Origin: Clostridia bacterium
Lineage (GTDB): Bacteria > Bacillota > Clostridia > Oscillospirales > Acutalibacteraceae
Direction of reading: 5' to 3'
Assembly: GCA_017397105.1 (NCBI GenBank)
Contig: JAFQKF010000003.1
Span: 1 to 64,000, forward strand
DNA: 64,000 nt
The position numbers and the translations under genes are program-made. Under the pieces are notes generated by a model. It was not told where the DNA came from and searched no databases. It saw only the letters and a list, made by a program, of their open reading frames with translations. This document shows, piece after piece, positions 34,688-44,068 of the stretch (positions are counted from its first letter, which is position 1; each line of letters starts with the position of its first letter).

Positions 34688-35722
34688 ATGAAATACAAAA
34701 TCAATCCCACTGAGCTTGACAGCTCCTTCAGAGTTCCCTCTTCGCTGGTAGACAAGCATATCCGCCTTGCTAACGAGCATCAGCTTAAAGTTCTTCTCTG
34801 GATTTTGCGCAATTCCCCGGAAAATCCTGACATTGAAAAAATGTGCAAGGCATTAAAAATGAATAAAGACGATGCAGCTGACTATCTTCAGTATTGGGTT
34901 CTTACAGGAGTCATTATTGCTCAGGACGGGCAAAGCGAGCCCACCCCTGCACCCGTGCAGGAAACCGCCGCAAGCACTCCCGCAACCGTCCCTGCCACAA
35001 AAGCCGCCGCACCTGTTATTGCGCCCTCAAAGCCTTCAAGTGTAGAAATTGCACAAAGAATCAAAGAATCGCCGATTATAGGCAATCTTTTCAGAGAGGC
35101 TCAGGTTAAGCTCGGCAAAACAATCGGATACGAGGGTCAGTGCACGCTGCTTATGATGCACGACTATGACGGCTTACCCGTTGAAGTAATCTATATGCTT
35201 CTTGATTACTGCGTTTCAATCGGCAAAACCCATAACAACTACATAGCCGCAACAGGCAGAAACTGGGGCGAGTGCGAAATTGACACTATTGAAAAGGCCG
35301 CGGAAAGAATCTCCGCCCTTCGCACGGCAGACAGAGTATGGAAGGATTTTGCCGCCCTTGCAGGAATCACTAACCCTAAGCCCACCACCACACAGACTGC
35401 CTACATTTCACGCTGGTGCAATTCTTGGGGCTTTTCTACGGATATGATTTACCTTGCATACGAAGAAATGGCTGACCATACCCAGAAGCTCAGCTTCGCT
35501 TATATGGACAAGGTGCTTGAATCCTGGCACAAAGACGCAATTAAAACCCCCGAGGACGTGCGTGCATTGAAAGCCGCAAAGAGCACGCCCGTTTCCAAAA
35601 AAGCGGACACGCCTGCACCAAAAGCATCAAAGAAACAGAGCGATACTTCTTACGATATAGACGCCTTTACCAAGAACACCGTAAGCGGAAATCTCCGCTA
35701 TGAAAGGAAGAAAAAAGCATGA
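34688..35722 (+). CDS. dnaD: DnaD-domain primosome protein
   Basis: This 344-residue protein belongs to the DnaD/DnaB primosomal family of Firmicutes, which helps load the replicative helicase. The N-terminal ~95 residues form a winged-helix-like part, followed by an alanine/proline linker (~80-115). Two tandem DnaD domains follow, around 120-205 and 215-290; the second ends with the conserved YxxxIxxxW-like YMDKVLESW. A basic tail completes it. The ATG at 34688 is preferred over an in-frame GTG at 34676 because GGAG lies 12 bases before the ATG and directly abuts the GTG. It overlaps the ATPase gene by four bases. Confidence 0.85.
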   Translation: MKYKINPTELDSSFRVPSSLVDKHIRLANEHQLKVLLWILRNSPENPDIEKMCKALKMNKDDAADYLQYWVLTGVIIAQDGQSEPTPAPVQETAASTPATVPATKAAAPVIAPSKPSSVEIAQRIKESPIIGNLFREAQVKLGKTIGYEGQCTLLMMHDYDGLPVEVIYMLLDYCVSIGKTHNNYIAATGRNWGECEIDTIEKAAERISALRTADRVWKDFAALAGITNPKPTTTQTAYISRWCNSWGFSTDMIYLAYEEMADHTQKLSFAYMDKVLESWHKDAIKTPEDVRALKAAKSTPVSKKADTPAPKASKKQSDTSYDIDAFTKNTVSGNLRYERKKKA

Positions 35723-36705
35723 GCTTTGGCAAAGATATTATAATTGCCGCTCAGACTGAGCTGGCAAAAAGAAAAAGCAGAGCTGAAAATCTTCAGCAGC
35801 AGCGCAGAAGCGAGGTATTGCTTAAAGTGCCCGAAATTGCCGCCGCTGAACGCGAGCTTGCACAGACGGGTCTTGACGTTGTAAAGGCTATCGGTATGGG
35901 TGCGGATGCAAGAAGTTACCTTGAGAATCTTGCAAAAACCAACCTTGCTCTTCAGGAGAAAATAAAGCTCCTTCTTGTATCAAACGGTTATCCCGAGAAT
36001 TATCTTGAAACGGATTACGTCTGCAAAAAGTGCGAGGATACGGGATACGTTGAGGGCACGCCCTGCTCCTGCAGAAGAATCCTTTTAAAAGAGCTCGCTC
36101 TCAAAAAGCTTTACAGTAACTCCCGTGCTGCACAGTGCACTTTCGAATCCTTCAACCTTGATTATTATTCTGACCGTCCTGATGAACGCTTCGGAATCTC
36201 CGCAAAAGAGCAGATGAAGAATATCCTCGAATACTGCCGTTGCTATGCGGATGATTTTGATTGCAGCTCCCCCAGTCTTTACCTTTTCGGCCAGACGGGT
36301 CTTGGCAAAACTCACCTCACCCTCGCTATAGCAGGCGTTGTTACAGCCTCGGGCTACAACGTAATTTACGATTCGGCTCAAAACATTTTCAACCGCCTTG
36401 AAAGAGAGCACTTCCGCTCCTCCAGAAGCGATGAATACGACGGCGCCGAGCAAGAGCTTCTTGATTGCGATTTGCTGATTATTGATGACCTCGGCTCTGA
36501 GTTTACCACTCAGTTCACGGTTGCCGCATTATATAATGTTTTAAATACAAGGCTCAACTGCGACAAGCCCGTTATCATCAGCACAAATCTTGATGCACAC
36601 GCACTGGAAGAAAAGTATTCGCCGAGGATTACCTCACGCATCATGGGCGGATACACCCCCCTGCATTTCCTCGGCAACGATATAAGACAAAAATTAAACA
36701 ACTGA
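35719..36705 (+). CDS. DnaC/DnaI-type helicase loader ATPase
   Basis: This 328-residue AAA+ protein resembles helicase loaders DnaC/DnaI. An N-terminal coiled helix region (1-95) leads to a zinc-finger-like CKKCEDTGYVEGTPCSC at about 95-111, matching the DnaI zinc-binding domain. The ATPase core has Walker A GQTGLGKTH around 194-202, Walker B LLIIDDLGSE near 253, and sensor I STNLD. It overlaps dnaD by four bases (ATGA) and would act with it to load the DnaB/DnaC-type helicase at forks. Confidence 0.87.
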   Translation: MSFGKDIIIAAQTELAKRKSRAENLQQQRRSEVLLKVPEIAAAERELAQTGLDVVKAIGMGADARSYLENLAKTNLALQEKIKLLLVSNGYPENYLETDYVCKKCEDTGYVEGTPCSCRRILLKELALKKLYSNSRAAQCTFESFNLDYYSDRPDERFGISAKEQMKNILEYCRCYADDFDCSSPSLYLFGQTGLGKTHLTLAIAGVVTASGYNVIYDSAQNIFNRLEREHFRSSRSDEYDGAEQELLDCDLLIIDDLGSEFTTQFTVAALYNVLNTRLNCDKPVIISTNLDAHALEEKYSPRITSRIMGGYTPLHFLGNDIRQKLNN

Positions 36706-36721
36706 TTCGGAGATATAACAC

Positions 36722-38887
36722 ATGGATATTATTCAACAGCTTACCCAGGAATTTCACCTTCAGCGCTGGCAGGTAGAAAACACAGTTTCACTGCTTGACG
36801 ACGGCAACACCGTGCCTTTTATTGCACGATACAGAAAAGAGGCTCACGGCACTCTTGACGACCAGGTTATCAGAGGTCTTTCTGAAAGAGTTGAATACCT
36901 CAGAAACCTTGAAAAAAGACGCGAAGAGGTAAGAAACTCCATTATTTCCCAGGAAAAGATGACCGAAGAAATAGAAGCCGCTCTTGACAAAGCGGTGACC
37001 CTTGCGGAAATTGAAGACATTTACCGCCCCTTCAGACCAAAAAGAAGAACAAGGGCATCTATCGCAAAGGAAAAGGGTCTTGAACCCCTTGCAGATGAAA
37101 TCTACGCTCAGAAGCCTGATTCACCCGCTCCGCTTGAGCTCGCAAAAGAATATATTGATGAAGAAAAGGGCGTTGAAAGCGCCGAGGAAGCACTCAAGGG
37201 TGCTATGGACATAATTGCAGAGAACATCTCGGACAATGCCGATATCCGCCGCAGACTGCGCAACCTTTTCGGCGTTGTGGGCATAGTTACCGTATCCGCG
37301 GTTGACGAAGAGGCTGAGAGCGTTTATAAAATGTATTACGATTACAACGAGCCCGTTAAAACTATCGCAGGGCACAGAGTGCTTGCAATAGACAGAGGCG
37401 AAAGAGAAAAGTTCCTCAAGGTAAGCGTTACGCTTGACGCCGTAAAGGCATCAAACGTTATCAAAAGCGTTACCCTCAGCGATACCGAATCCCCCTGCAC
37501 CGAAACCGTAAGGGAAGCAGGCGCCGACGCTTATGCAAGGCTTATTTATCCTTCCGTTGAGCGTGAAATCAGAAATATGCTCACAGACAATGCCGCCGCA
37601 AACGCAATCAAAGTATTCGCCCTCAACACAAAAGAGCTTCTTCTTCAGCCTCCGCTCAAGGGTAAAACCGTAATCGGTCTTGACCCCGGATACAGAACGG
37701 GCTGCAAGGTAGCGGTTGTTGACCCAACAGGCAAGGTGCTTGACACAGGCGTTATTTATGTTACACATTCGGAAGCTCAGAAAAAACAGGCTGAGCAGCT
37801 TATTAAATCTCTTATCGCCAAGCACGACGTTGATGCAATTTCAATCGGAAACGGCACAGCATCCAAGGAAACAGAGATTTTCGCCGCCAACCTTCTCAAG
37901 GAAGTAAACAAAAAGGTTTCATACATGGTCGTAAGCGAAGCAGGTGCTTCCGTTTATTCGGCATCCAAGCTTGCGGCAGAGGAATTCCCTCAGTATGACG
38001 TTTCGCTGAGAAGCGCAGTTTCCATAGCACGCAGGCTTCAGGACCCTCTTGCAGAGCTTGTTAAAATCGACCCCAAGGCAATCGGCGTTGGCCAGTATCA
38101 GCACGATATGCCTCCCAAGGAGCTTGACACTGCCCTCAACGGCGTTGTTGAAGATGCCGTAAACTCCGTAGGTGTTGACCTCAACACCGCTTCCGCTCCC
38201 CTGCTGGCAAGAGTTTCGGGCATCAATTCGGGTATTGCAAAAGGAATTGTTCTTTACAGAGAAGAAAACGGAGCATTCACCGGCAGACAGCAGTTAAAGA
38301 AAGTTCCCAAGCTCGGCGCCAAGGCTTTTGAGCAGTGCGCAGGCTTCCTCAGAGTTGCCGAAAGCAAGAACGTGCTTGATAACACAGGCGTTCACCCCGA
38401 AAGCTACGATGCCGCAAAGAAGCTGCTTGAGCTTTGCTCATACACTCTTGACGACGTTAAGAACAACAAAATTGACGAGCTTGCAAAGAGAGCCGAAGAA
38501 ATCGGCGAAGAAACCCTTGCAGAAAAGCTTGCGGTCGGCGTTCCCACTCTCAAGGATATAATAAAAGAACTCCTTCGCCCCGGCAGAGACCCCAGAGATG
38601 AGCTCCCCCCTCCCATGCTCAGAACAGACGTTATGGAGCTCAAGGATTTAAAGAGCGGTATGGAGCTTATGGGCACCGTAAGAAACGTCACCGATTTCGG
38701 TGCGTTTGTTGACATCGGCGTTCATCAGGACGGTCTTGTTCACATTTCACAGATTACCCGTAAATTTATCAAGCATCCTTCCGAAGTGCTTAAGGTAGGT
38801 CAGGTTGTAAAAGTGTGGGTAATGAGCGTTGATACCGCAAGAGCAAGAATATCACTCACCATGCTCGGCAAACCGGAAGAAAAATAA
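36722..38887 (+). CDS. tex: Tex-family RNA-binding transcription accessory protein
   Basis: This 721-residue protein is a complete Tex/YqgF-domain protein. The N-terminal helical domain is FHLQRWQVENTVSLLDDGNTVPFIARYRKE; the central YqgF-like fold contains VIGLDPGYRTGCKVAVVD; the helix-hairpin-helix region has GVDLNTASAPLLARVSGI; and an S1 RNA-binding domain occupies ~645-720 (TVRNVTDFGAFVDIGVHQDGLVHIS). Tex affects transcription and fitness in several bacteria by a poorly known mechanism. It lies 16 bases after the helicase loader and ends the operon. Confidence 0.95.
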   Translation: MDIIQQLTQEFHLQRWQVENTVSLLDDGNTVPFIARYRKEAHGTLDDQVIRGLSERVEYLRNLEKRREEVRNSIISQEKMTEEIEAALDKAVTLAEIEDIYRPFRPKRRTRASIAKEKGLEPLADEIYAQKPDSPAPLELAKEYIDEEKGVESAEEALKGAMDIIAENISDNADIRRRLRNLFGVVGIVTVSAVDEEAESVYKMYYDYNEPVKTIAGHRVLAIDRGEREKFLKVSVTLDAVKASNVIKSVTLSDTESPCTETVREAGADAYARLIYPSVEREIRNMLTDNAAANAIKVFALNTKELLLQPPLKGKTVIGLDPGYRTGCKVAVVDPTGKVLDTGVIYVTHSEAQKKQAEQLIKSLIAKHDVDAISIGNGTASKETEIFAANLLKEVNKKVSYMVVSEAGASVYSASKLAAEEFPQYDVSLRSAVSIARRLQDPLAELVKIDPKAIGVGQYQHDMPPKELDTALNGVVEDAVNSVGVDLNTASAPLLARVSGINSGIAKGIVLYREENGAFTGRQQLKKVPKLGAKAFEQCAGFLRVAESKNVLDNTGVHPESYDAAKKLLELCSYTLDDVKNNKIDELAKRAEEIGEETLAEKLAVGVPTLKDIIKELLRPGRDPRDELPPPMLRTDVMELKDLKSGMELMGTVRNVTDFGAFVDIGVHQDGLVHISQITRKFIKHPSEVLKVGQVVKVWVMSVDTARARISLTMLGKPEEK

Positions 38888-38894
38888 ATAATCG

Positions 38895-38936
38895 AACCCG
38901 CTGAAGATTCAAATCCTCAGCGGGTTGTTCTTTTGC
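38895..38936. terminator. bidirectional terminator
   Basis: AACCCGCTGA (38895-38904) pairs perfectly with TCAGCGGGTT (38917-38926), followed on the plus strand by GTTCTTTTG. It separates tex from the convergent sialidase-like gene ending at 38937. Confidence 0.8.
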
Positions 38937-40196
38937 TTATTTCAGTTTTTCAACAAGCTCATCGGTATCCGCAAGCTTAACGCGCTTTGAAACAACGTAG
39001 GTTTTAAGGGAAGAATCGCTGTTTTTCTTACCGAATGCACCGTAGGTTGAAGTGACAACGGTATCGCCGTTAATTACAACGTTGCCGCAGTAGCCGGTAT
39101 CTGCATTTGCGCAGATTCCGGGGGCAGTCTGATTGGGCAGATATGTATGGGCAAGCTTTATTCTGTACTGACCCTCAGTGCCGTTTTTCAGATCGTCATA
39201 AGTACCAACCCAGCCAATCCAGCCTTCACTGTACCATCCTCGGCACTTTTTCTCACTGTACTTTGCAACCTTTTCAGGGTCTCTTTCGATGGAACGGAAT
39301 GTGATGAAAAGTCTGCCGTCGTCAAGGTAATCAGCCTTGTGACGCTCGCCGTTGATTGCGGGCAGCGCATACACGGGGGCAGACCAGGTTTCACCCTCAT
39401 CGCGGGAAAAAGAAATCAGAGAATTACACGTTTTGGAATTACTTCTCGCAATAAGGCAGAGCTCATCACCCTTGCCTCCCTCTGAGCGGACAACCTCAAC
39501 CTCACACATCTGCGCCTGCTTTTCAATTTTTCTGTGCTTTGAAAAATAAGGAACAGGCTCGCTCCAATGAGGCTTGCCGTTTTCAAAAGTAAGAATTGTT
39601 TTATAATTTATGAACTTATCATTGTGAAAAAAAGCCATCCATTTATCAACAAACTTACCATTCTCCTTAAGCCGGGTAAGCGAAGCCATAGCAACAATCG
39701 TGATATACTTCGTGCCGTTTTTCTTTCTGGGATAGCAAAGCTCAAACTCGCTCCAGCTCTTGCCCTCATCGTCAGAAAGAGAGAAGTTGAACCCTCCCGT
39801 TGTAGGCTCTGTGCCCCATTTTGGATTTCCCGATAGCATAATAAGCTTATCCTTTGTTACACCGTCAGTAAAGCAAAGGCGGTATACGGTAGGCGTTTCA
39901 CGGGAATTTTTCCAAGATTCAGGCTGATTTTCGTTAGCTGTGCGATAACTGTCACCCGAATCCGAACTGATATAGCTATTTATGGCACCCTTGCCGTGAC
40001 CTGAAGGAAACATAGTAAGGATATCACCGTTTTTAAGCAAAACAGAATCGGGATGGCCGAGATAATTTGCAGAATCATCTACAATTGCCTGATTGTAAAG
40101 ATATGCGTATTTTTCGTCTTCGCCCTCAGGTCTTACGCTGAGATCAAGCTGAGGTATCGAATAGTTGCCTGCCATATTCTTAACGTTCTTTTTCAT
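38937..40196 (-). CDS. BNR/Asp-box sialidase-like beta-propeller protein (cytoplasmic)
   Basis: This 419-residue protein shows Asp-box repeats SLSDDEGKSWSE and SFSRDEGETWSAP, the hallmark of sialidase-type six-bladed propellers, and an early HPDSVLLKNGDILTMFPSGHGKGA strand. There is no signal peptide, so it should act inside the cell on imported oligosaccharides. Its ATG directly follows the GH27 stop codon (TAA-ATG). Exo-sialidase is the nearest named activity, but many Asp-box families act on other sugars. I could not place an arginine triad with confidence. Confidence 0.65.
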   Translation of the reverse strand: MKKNVKNMAGNYSIPQLDLSVRPEGEDEKYAYLYNQAIVDDSANYLGHPDSVLLKNGDILTMFPSGHGKGAINSYISSDSGDSYRTANENQPESWKNSRETPTVYRLCFTDGVTKDKLIMLSGNPKWGTEPTTGGFNFSLSDDEGKSWSEFELCYPRKKNGTKYITIVAMASLTRLKENGKFVDKWMAFFHNDKFINYKTILTFENGKPHWSEPVPYFSKHRKIEKQAQMCEVEVVRSEGGKGDELCLIARSNSKTCNSLISFSRDEGETWSAPVYALPAINGERHKADYLDDGRLFITFRSIERDPEKVAKYSEKKCRGWYSEGWIGWVGTYDDLKNGTEGQYRIKLAHTYLPNQTAPGICANADTGYCGNVVINGDTVVTSTYGAFGKKNSDSSLKTYVVSKRVKLADTDELVEKLK

Positions 40197-41921
40197 TTAT
40201 TTCGCCTTAATCCTGTAAACTTTTACGCCGTGAGCAGGAACAGATGCGCTGATTTTATCGGTAATTACCTGAGTTGTTTTGTCCCAGAGCTCATATGCTT
40301 CATATTCCTCTGCAGGAGGAATGCTGACAAAGGTGCGGTAAACGATATCACTCATGCTGTGCTCAATAACACAGGGCGTACCGCTCTTGTTGAAAAGGCA
40401 AACCGCAACCTCATTATTCTCAAGAGGTTTAACAAGAACATCGTTGATGCCGTTTGTCTTGATTCTTCTGCACTGCATACCGAGCTTATCCTGATCAACA
40501 GCTATAACGTCACGGTTGGTTACGATTCGGTAGGTGAGATTGTCAGTATCGGGTGTGCCGTCAGCCTTTACAAAATCACGCAAATCATTGCCGAGAATAA
40601 GAGGTGCCGCCATCATGCACCAAAGGGTGAAGTGGGTTTTATTCTCCTCATAAGAAAGCTCACCGTTGCCTACCTCAAGCATATCAGGGTCATTCCAATG
40701 GCCGGGACCTGCATATTTATAAAGGTTAACGTTGAACTCATAAAGACCGAGTATGCTTGACCAAACGGGCTTTATATCCATGGTTGTTCTCCAGAGATTA
40801 CCTGCCTGGTGTCCCCATTTCCAGGGCATATTGTTACCCCACTCGCAAATGGAGTATACTATTGGCTTTTCGGGCTGACCGGTTTTCTCTGCATATTCTC
40901 TGGTTGCTCTTTTGAGCTCTTTGCCCATTTTGGTGTACTGGGTGCAGGCACTGTCAAACCTTGAAGCGATGGGATTATAGAGCTTAATTTTGTTCTTTCC
41001 TGCTTTAAGTCTGACCTTCACCTGATGCCTGCCCTCAGCTGTAATAACCACAACGTGGGTAGGAGGAACGATAGTTGTATACTTATCCTCGCCGTTTATA
41101 AGAATTTCACAGTATTTTCTGCTGTTGCTCTTCTTCATAAGGCAAAGAGTAAGGATATACTCACCGTCTTCGGGCACGTATACGTCTGTAAACTCTGCCG
41201 CTCCGCCGTTTGCACTGAGACCCGTTATATATTTTCCGCTGGGCAAGCGGCTGTCCTCTTCAATATGAGCATTGCCGCTGAGGAAAGCTTCACAGGCAAG
41301 GTATTCGGTTTCATTTTCAATTCCGCCCTTGCTTATTGTGATTTTTTCAATCTGAGGAGCTCTGAAGGGAATAGTCTGGTTATGGCAGAAATCGTATTTG
41401 AAATATTCAATTCCCCACTCTGCGAAGGTATCCGCGTCAATAGCTTCGTTGTAAAGGCTTGCAGGAAGATCCTCGCAGGTGAGAGTACCGTTTGAACTGT
41501 AAATGCCGAGCTTGAGACCAAGAGCGTTTACTCTTTCCACAAGATTCTTTATACCGCTCGGGAAGGTTACAAAATCGCCCTGAAGCCTGCCGTTTTCATC
41601 TCTCATTGAGGACTGCCAGCAATCGTCGATATTAAGGTGCTGATATCCGCAATCGGCAAGTCCGCTGTCACGCATGGCTTTACCCGTTTCATAAATCAAA
41701 TCCTCATTGATTTTGTTGCGGAAAAGATTCCAGCTTGACCATCCCATGGGAGGCGTAAGCGCAACACCGTTGCCGTAATCCTCTTTACTGACATCAACGT
41801 TAAGCTTAACAGCGTTTAACGCTTTGTTTGCAACGTCAACAGGGTCGGGAATTTTTTTCTTAAGCGAATAAACGGCAGCTGCCGCCCCCGCAAGTAAAGA
41901 TGCTGAGAAAAGCTTTGACAT
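40197..41921 (-). CDS. GH27 alpha-galactosidase-like enzyme with a domain inserted in the barrel
   Basis: This 574-residue glycosidase has a short hydrophobic N-terminal segment (~4-20) that may anchor it to the membrane. The GH27/clan-D motifs are PPMGWSSWN (57-65), NIDDCW (97-102), nucleophile D177 in YFKYDFC, and the WNDPD acid/base motif at 409-413. Between the nucleophile strand and TQYTKMGKEL lies about 135 extra residues (~190-325) with beta-sandwich character (GEYILTLCLMK, GRHQVKVRLKAGKNKIKLYN), like a CBM6/35 module. Typical GH27 barrels lack this. The C-terminal beta domain is present. It follows the binding-protein gene by 21 bases. Confidence 0.82.
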   Translation of the reverse strand: MSKLFSASLLAGAAAAVYSLKKKIPDPVDVANKALNAVKLNVDVSKEDYGNGVALTPPMGWSSWNLFRNKINEDLIYETGKAMRDSGLADCGYQHLNIDDCWQSSMRDENGRLQGDFVTFPSGIKNLVERVNALGLKLGIYSSNGTLTCEDLPASLYNEAIDADTFAEWGIEYFKYDFCHNQTIPFRAPQIEKITISKGGIENETEYLACEAFLSGNAHIEEDSRLPSGKYITGLSANGGAAEFTDVYVPEDGEYILTLCLMKKSNSRKYCEILINGEDKYTTIVPPTHVVVITAEGRHQVKVRLKAGKNKIKLYNPIASRFDSACTQYTKMGKELKRATREYAEKTGQPEKPIVYSICEWGNNMPWKWGHQAGNLWRTTMDIKPVWSSILGLYEFNVNLYKYAGPGHWNDPDMLEVGNGELSYEENKTHFTLWCMMAAPLILGNDLRDFVKADGTPDTDNLTYRIVTNRDVIAVDQDKLGMQCRRIKTNGINDVLVKPLENNEVAVCLFNKSGTPCVIEHSMSDIVYRTFVSIPPAEEYEAYELWDKTTQVITDKISASVPAHGVKVYRIKAK

Positions 41922-41942
41922 TGACTTTCTTCCTTTCGTATT

Positions 41943-43922
41943 TTATTTAGCAGACTCAAGAGTGCCAAGTATATAACGGCAGCCCTGAGGGTGTGCATCA
42001 TAATCAACAGACTCGGTTTTTATGACATTGGTATTAAATACTGTTACTGTTTTCTGCTGATAGAGAGGTAACTCCACAGCAAGGAGCATCACGTAATCAA
42101 GCATCTGCTCCGTAAGAGCTTGCCTTGTACCGTAATCCGCTTCACTTCTTACGTTTTCAAGCAAAACGTCGAGCGAATCCGCATCAATGCGGCTGTAATT
42201 GGACGGTGAGGACGAATGGTAAGCGCTGTATTTATCACTCGTATCGCCATCGTAAACTCTTCCGCACCAAAGGTCAGCGTCAGCATTCTTTAACGAATTA
42301 TTATAAGCCTGCTCATCAACGCAGGTAATATTCATCGTTACACCCGCCGCATTAAGAGCGGCTTTAAAGCCGAGCATTACGGCATAAAGAGCATCCTGCT
42401 CATCTGCACAGATGCAGGCCTCAAGCACGAGCGGCTCACCGTTTTCATCAGCGAGCGCAGTGCCCTGCTTTGTGTAACCGTCCTTTGCAAAAAACTCTGT
42501 TGCCGCAGCCGTATCGTAAGGGAAATATACCGTTGAATTCTCAGGATATTCGCCGAATTTAAGGCTCATGGGTCTGTTCACGGCAGTATAATATGAACCT
42601 ATCTGCGCCTTTGCCTCACCTACACAGTTTGCAAGGCTCATAAGGCCGCGGCGCACATTCATGCTTACCTTTTCGGTGTTGAAAGTGATGCTGTTGTAAT
42701 AATTACAGTCTGAAAGACTGTAGCGAAGCCCGGCATCGGTTATATCGGAAATTATAGATTCCGTTGCCTGAGTTTCAACCACGTCAACCTTACCGTTCAT
42801 TACGCTTTTAATTTTATCCGCACCTTTTAAATCAACAAACCTGAGATTTGAGAAGCCTGCCGCATCGCCGTAATAAAAATCATTTCTCGCAAGTGTCAGC
42901 TCGCTCTTTCCTTCATCGTACTCATCATAAGCATAAGCACCCGAGCCCACCGTGTATTCATTGAGTTCAATTGCGCCCGCATTGCCTTTGACGTAACCTA
43001 CGCCGTAAACACTTTTCGGAATAATTACGGGGTTGATGAGAGAAATTGTATTGACGTCGATTGAATTATATATGATTGTGCAGGAATGGTTGCTGATTTT
43101 GCTGATACCTGAAATGTATTCAACATCTATACCGTCAGCATAGTTGGACTCAATATATTCATCCACCAGCTTTTCATACCACCACGCATAAGGATTGTAC
43201 CTTGTGTAATGCTCCTTTGCTTCAATCTGAGCAATAAGAGAGAGGAGTTTTTCATCCGAAGGAGTCTTTCCAAGCTTTGCGTACTCCTCAGCATAACCGA
43301 GCTCTGAGCAGTATTCCTTCCACGTACCGCCGTCAGGTGCAACATCCTCCCCTGCAACAAAAGCACCTTCTATCAGAGTCTGCTCAAGGTAATGGGCGTA
43401 ATCGTCAAGGTCAATATTCTCAAGGGAGTATTTTTCATTCGCTTCGTATTCAATATCTTCAAGGGCAGCAGCATAATCGGCATCGTCATAGTAATATTCA
43501 AGAATTCCTTCAATGCCGTTTGAATACCAGCCGCTGAAAGTGCCCTTATAGGTTGCATCGGCAAGCACACCGTAATAAAACAGAATATCGTCAATAGTGG
43601 CATAGCTGCCGTCGCTGAAGCGGACGTCATCATTTATGCTGACGGTATATTTCATCCTGCCGTCACCGAGGTATTCATAGGTGATGCTGCCGCAGACGTT
43701 TTCAAGCTTATTGGCGGCACCCTTGCGCTGAACACTCTCAAACATCTGATCCATAATGAGGGAATCCGATTCATTAAAGAAAAACGGATTGAAATTGCCT
43801 TTAATAGCATCAACGCCTACCTTAAGCTCACTGTTATCGGCAGAAAAAGTGCCGGCACAAGAGCAGGTAAAAAGCAAAGCAATCGCAAGAAGCAGCGCCG
43901 TATATTTTTTAAAGAGTTGCAT
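41943..43922 (-). CDS. ABC transporter substrate-binding lipoprotein (oligopeptide/dipeptide family 5)
   Basis: This 659-residue protein has a signal peptide with a lipobox near LLFTCSC (modified cysteine at 20 or 22), so it should be tethered outside the membrane. The remainder fits family 5 binding proteins of the DppA/OppA class: GNFNPFFFNESDSLIMDQMFESV at the start, VSINDDVRFSDGSYATIDDILFYY, and the C-terminal lobe with LVLEACICADEQDALYAVMLGFKAAL. A long acidic insertion lies around 130-230. No permease or ATPase genes lie nearby. AAGGAGAG precedes the ATG. It heads an operon with two glycan-active genes, so an oligosaccharide ligand is possible. Confidence 0.78.
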   Translation of the reverse strand: MQLFKKYTALLLAIALLFTCSCAGTFSADNSELKVGVDAIKGNFNPFFFNESDSLIMDQMFESVQRKGAANKLENVCGSITYEYLGDGRMKYTVSINDDVRFSDGSYATIDDILFYYGVLADATYKGTFSGWYSNGIEGILEYYYDDADYAAALEDIEYEANEKYSLENIDLDDYAHYLEQTLIEGAFVAGEDVAPDGGTWKEYCSELGYAEEYAKLGKTPSDEKLLSLIAQIEAKEHYTRYNPYAWWYEKLVDEYIESNYADGIDVEYISGISKISNHSCTIIYNSIDVNTISLINPVIIPKSVYGVGYVKGNAGAIELNEYTVGSGAYAYDEYDEGKSELTLARNDFYYGDAAGFSNLRFVDLKGADKIKSVMNGKVDVVETQATESIISDITDAGLRYSLSDCNYYNSITFNTEKVSMNVRRGLMSLANCVGEAKAQIGSYYTAVNRPMSLKFGEYPENSTVYFPYDTAAATEFFAKDGYTKQGTALADENGEPLVLEACICADEQDALYAVMLGFKAALNAAGVTMNITCVDEQAYNNSLKNADADLWCGRVYDGDTSDKYSAYHSSSPSNYSRIDADSLDVLLENVRSEADYGTRQALTEQMLDYVMLLAVELPLYQQKTVTVFNTNVIKTESVDYDAHPQGCRYILGTLESAK

Positions 43923-43962
43923 AAACAGCTCTCCTTTATAGAAATCAATTTATATTTAAGTA

Positions 43963-43991
43963 ATTATAACACATTCAAAACAGATTTACAA
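43963..43991 (-). promoter_or_regulatory. promoter for the binding protein-GH27-sialidase operon
   Basis: TTGTAA (43986-43991) and a perfect TATAAT (43963-43968) are 17 bases apart on the minus strand, 40 bases before the start codon. Confidence 0.65.
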
Positions 43992-44002
43992 CAATAATTA
44001 AA

Positions 44003-44041
44003 TAACAAAAAACGGCTTGCGCAGAAATTCTGCACAAGCCG
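44003..44041 (-). terminator. intrinsic terminator after the SDR gene
   Basis: A 13-bp stem (44013-44025 with 44029-44041, one G-U) is followed on the minus strand by GTTTTTTGTT-type sequence at 44003-44012. Confidence 0.88.
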
Positions 44042-44068
44042 CTCAAATCAAATCAAGCTACAGATTTA

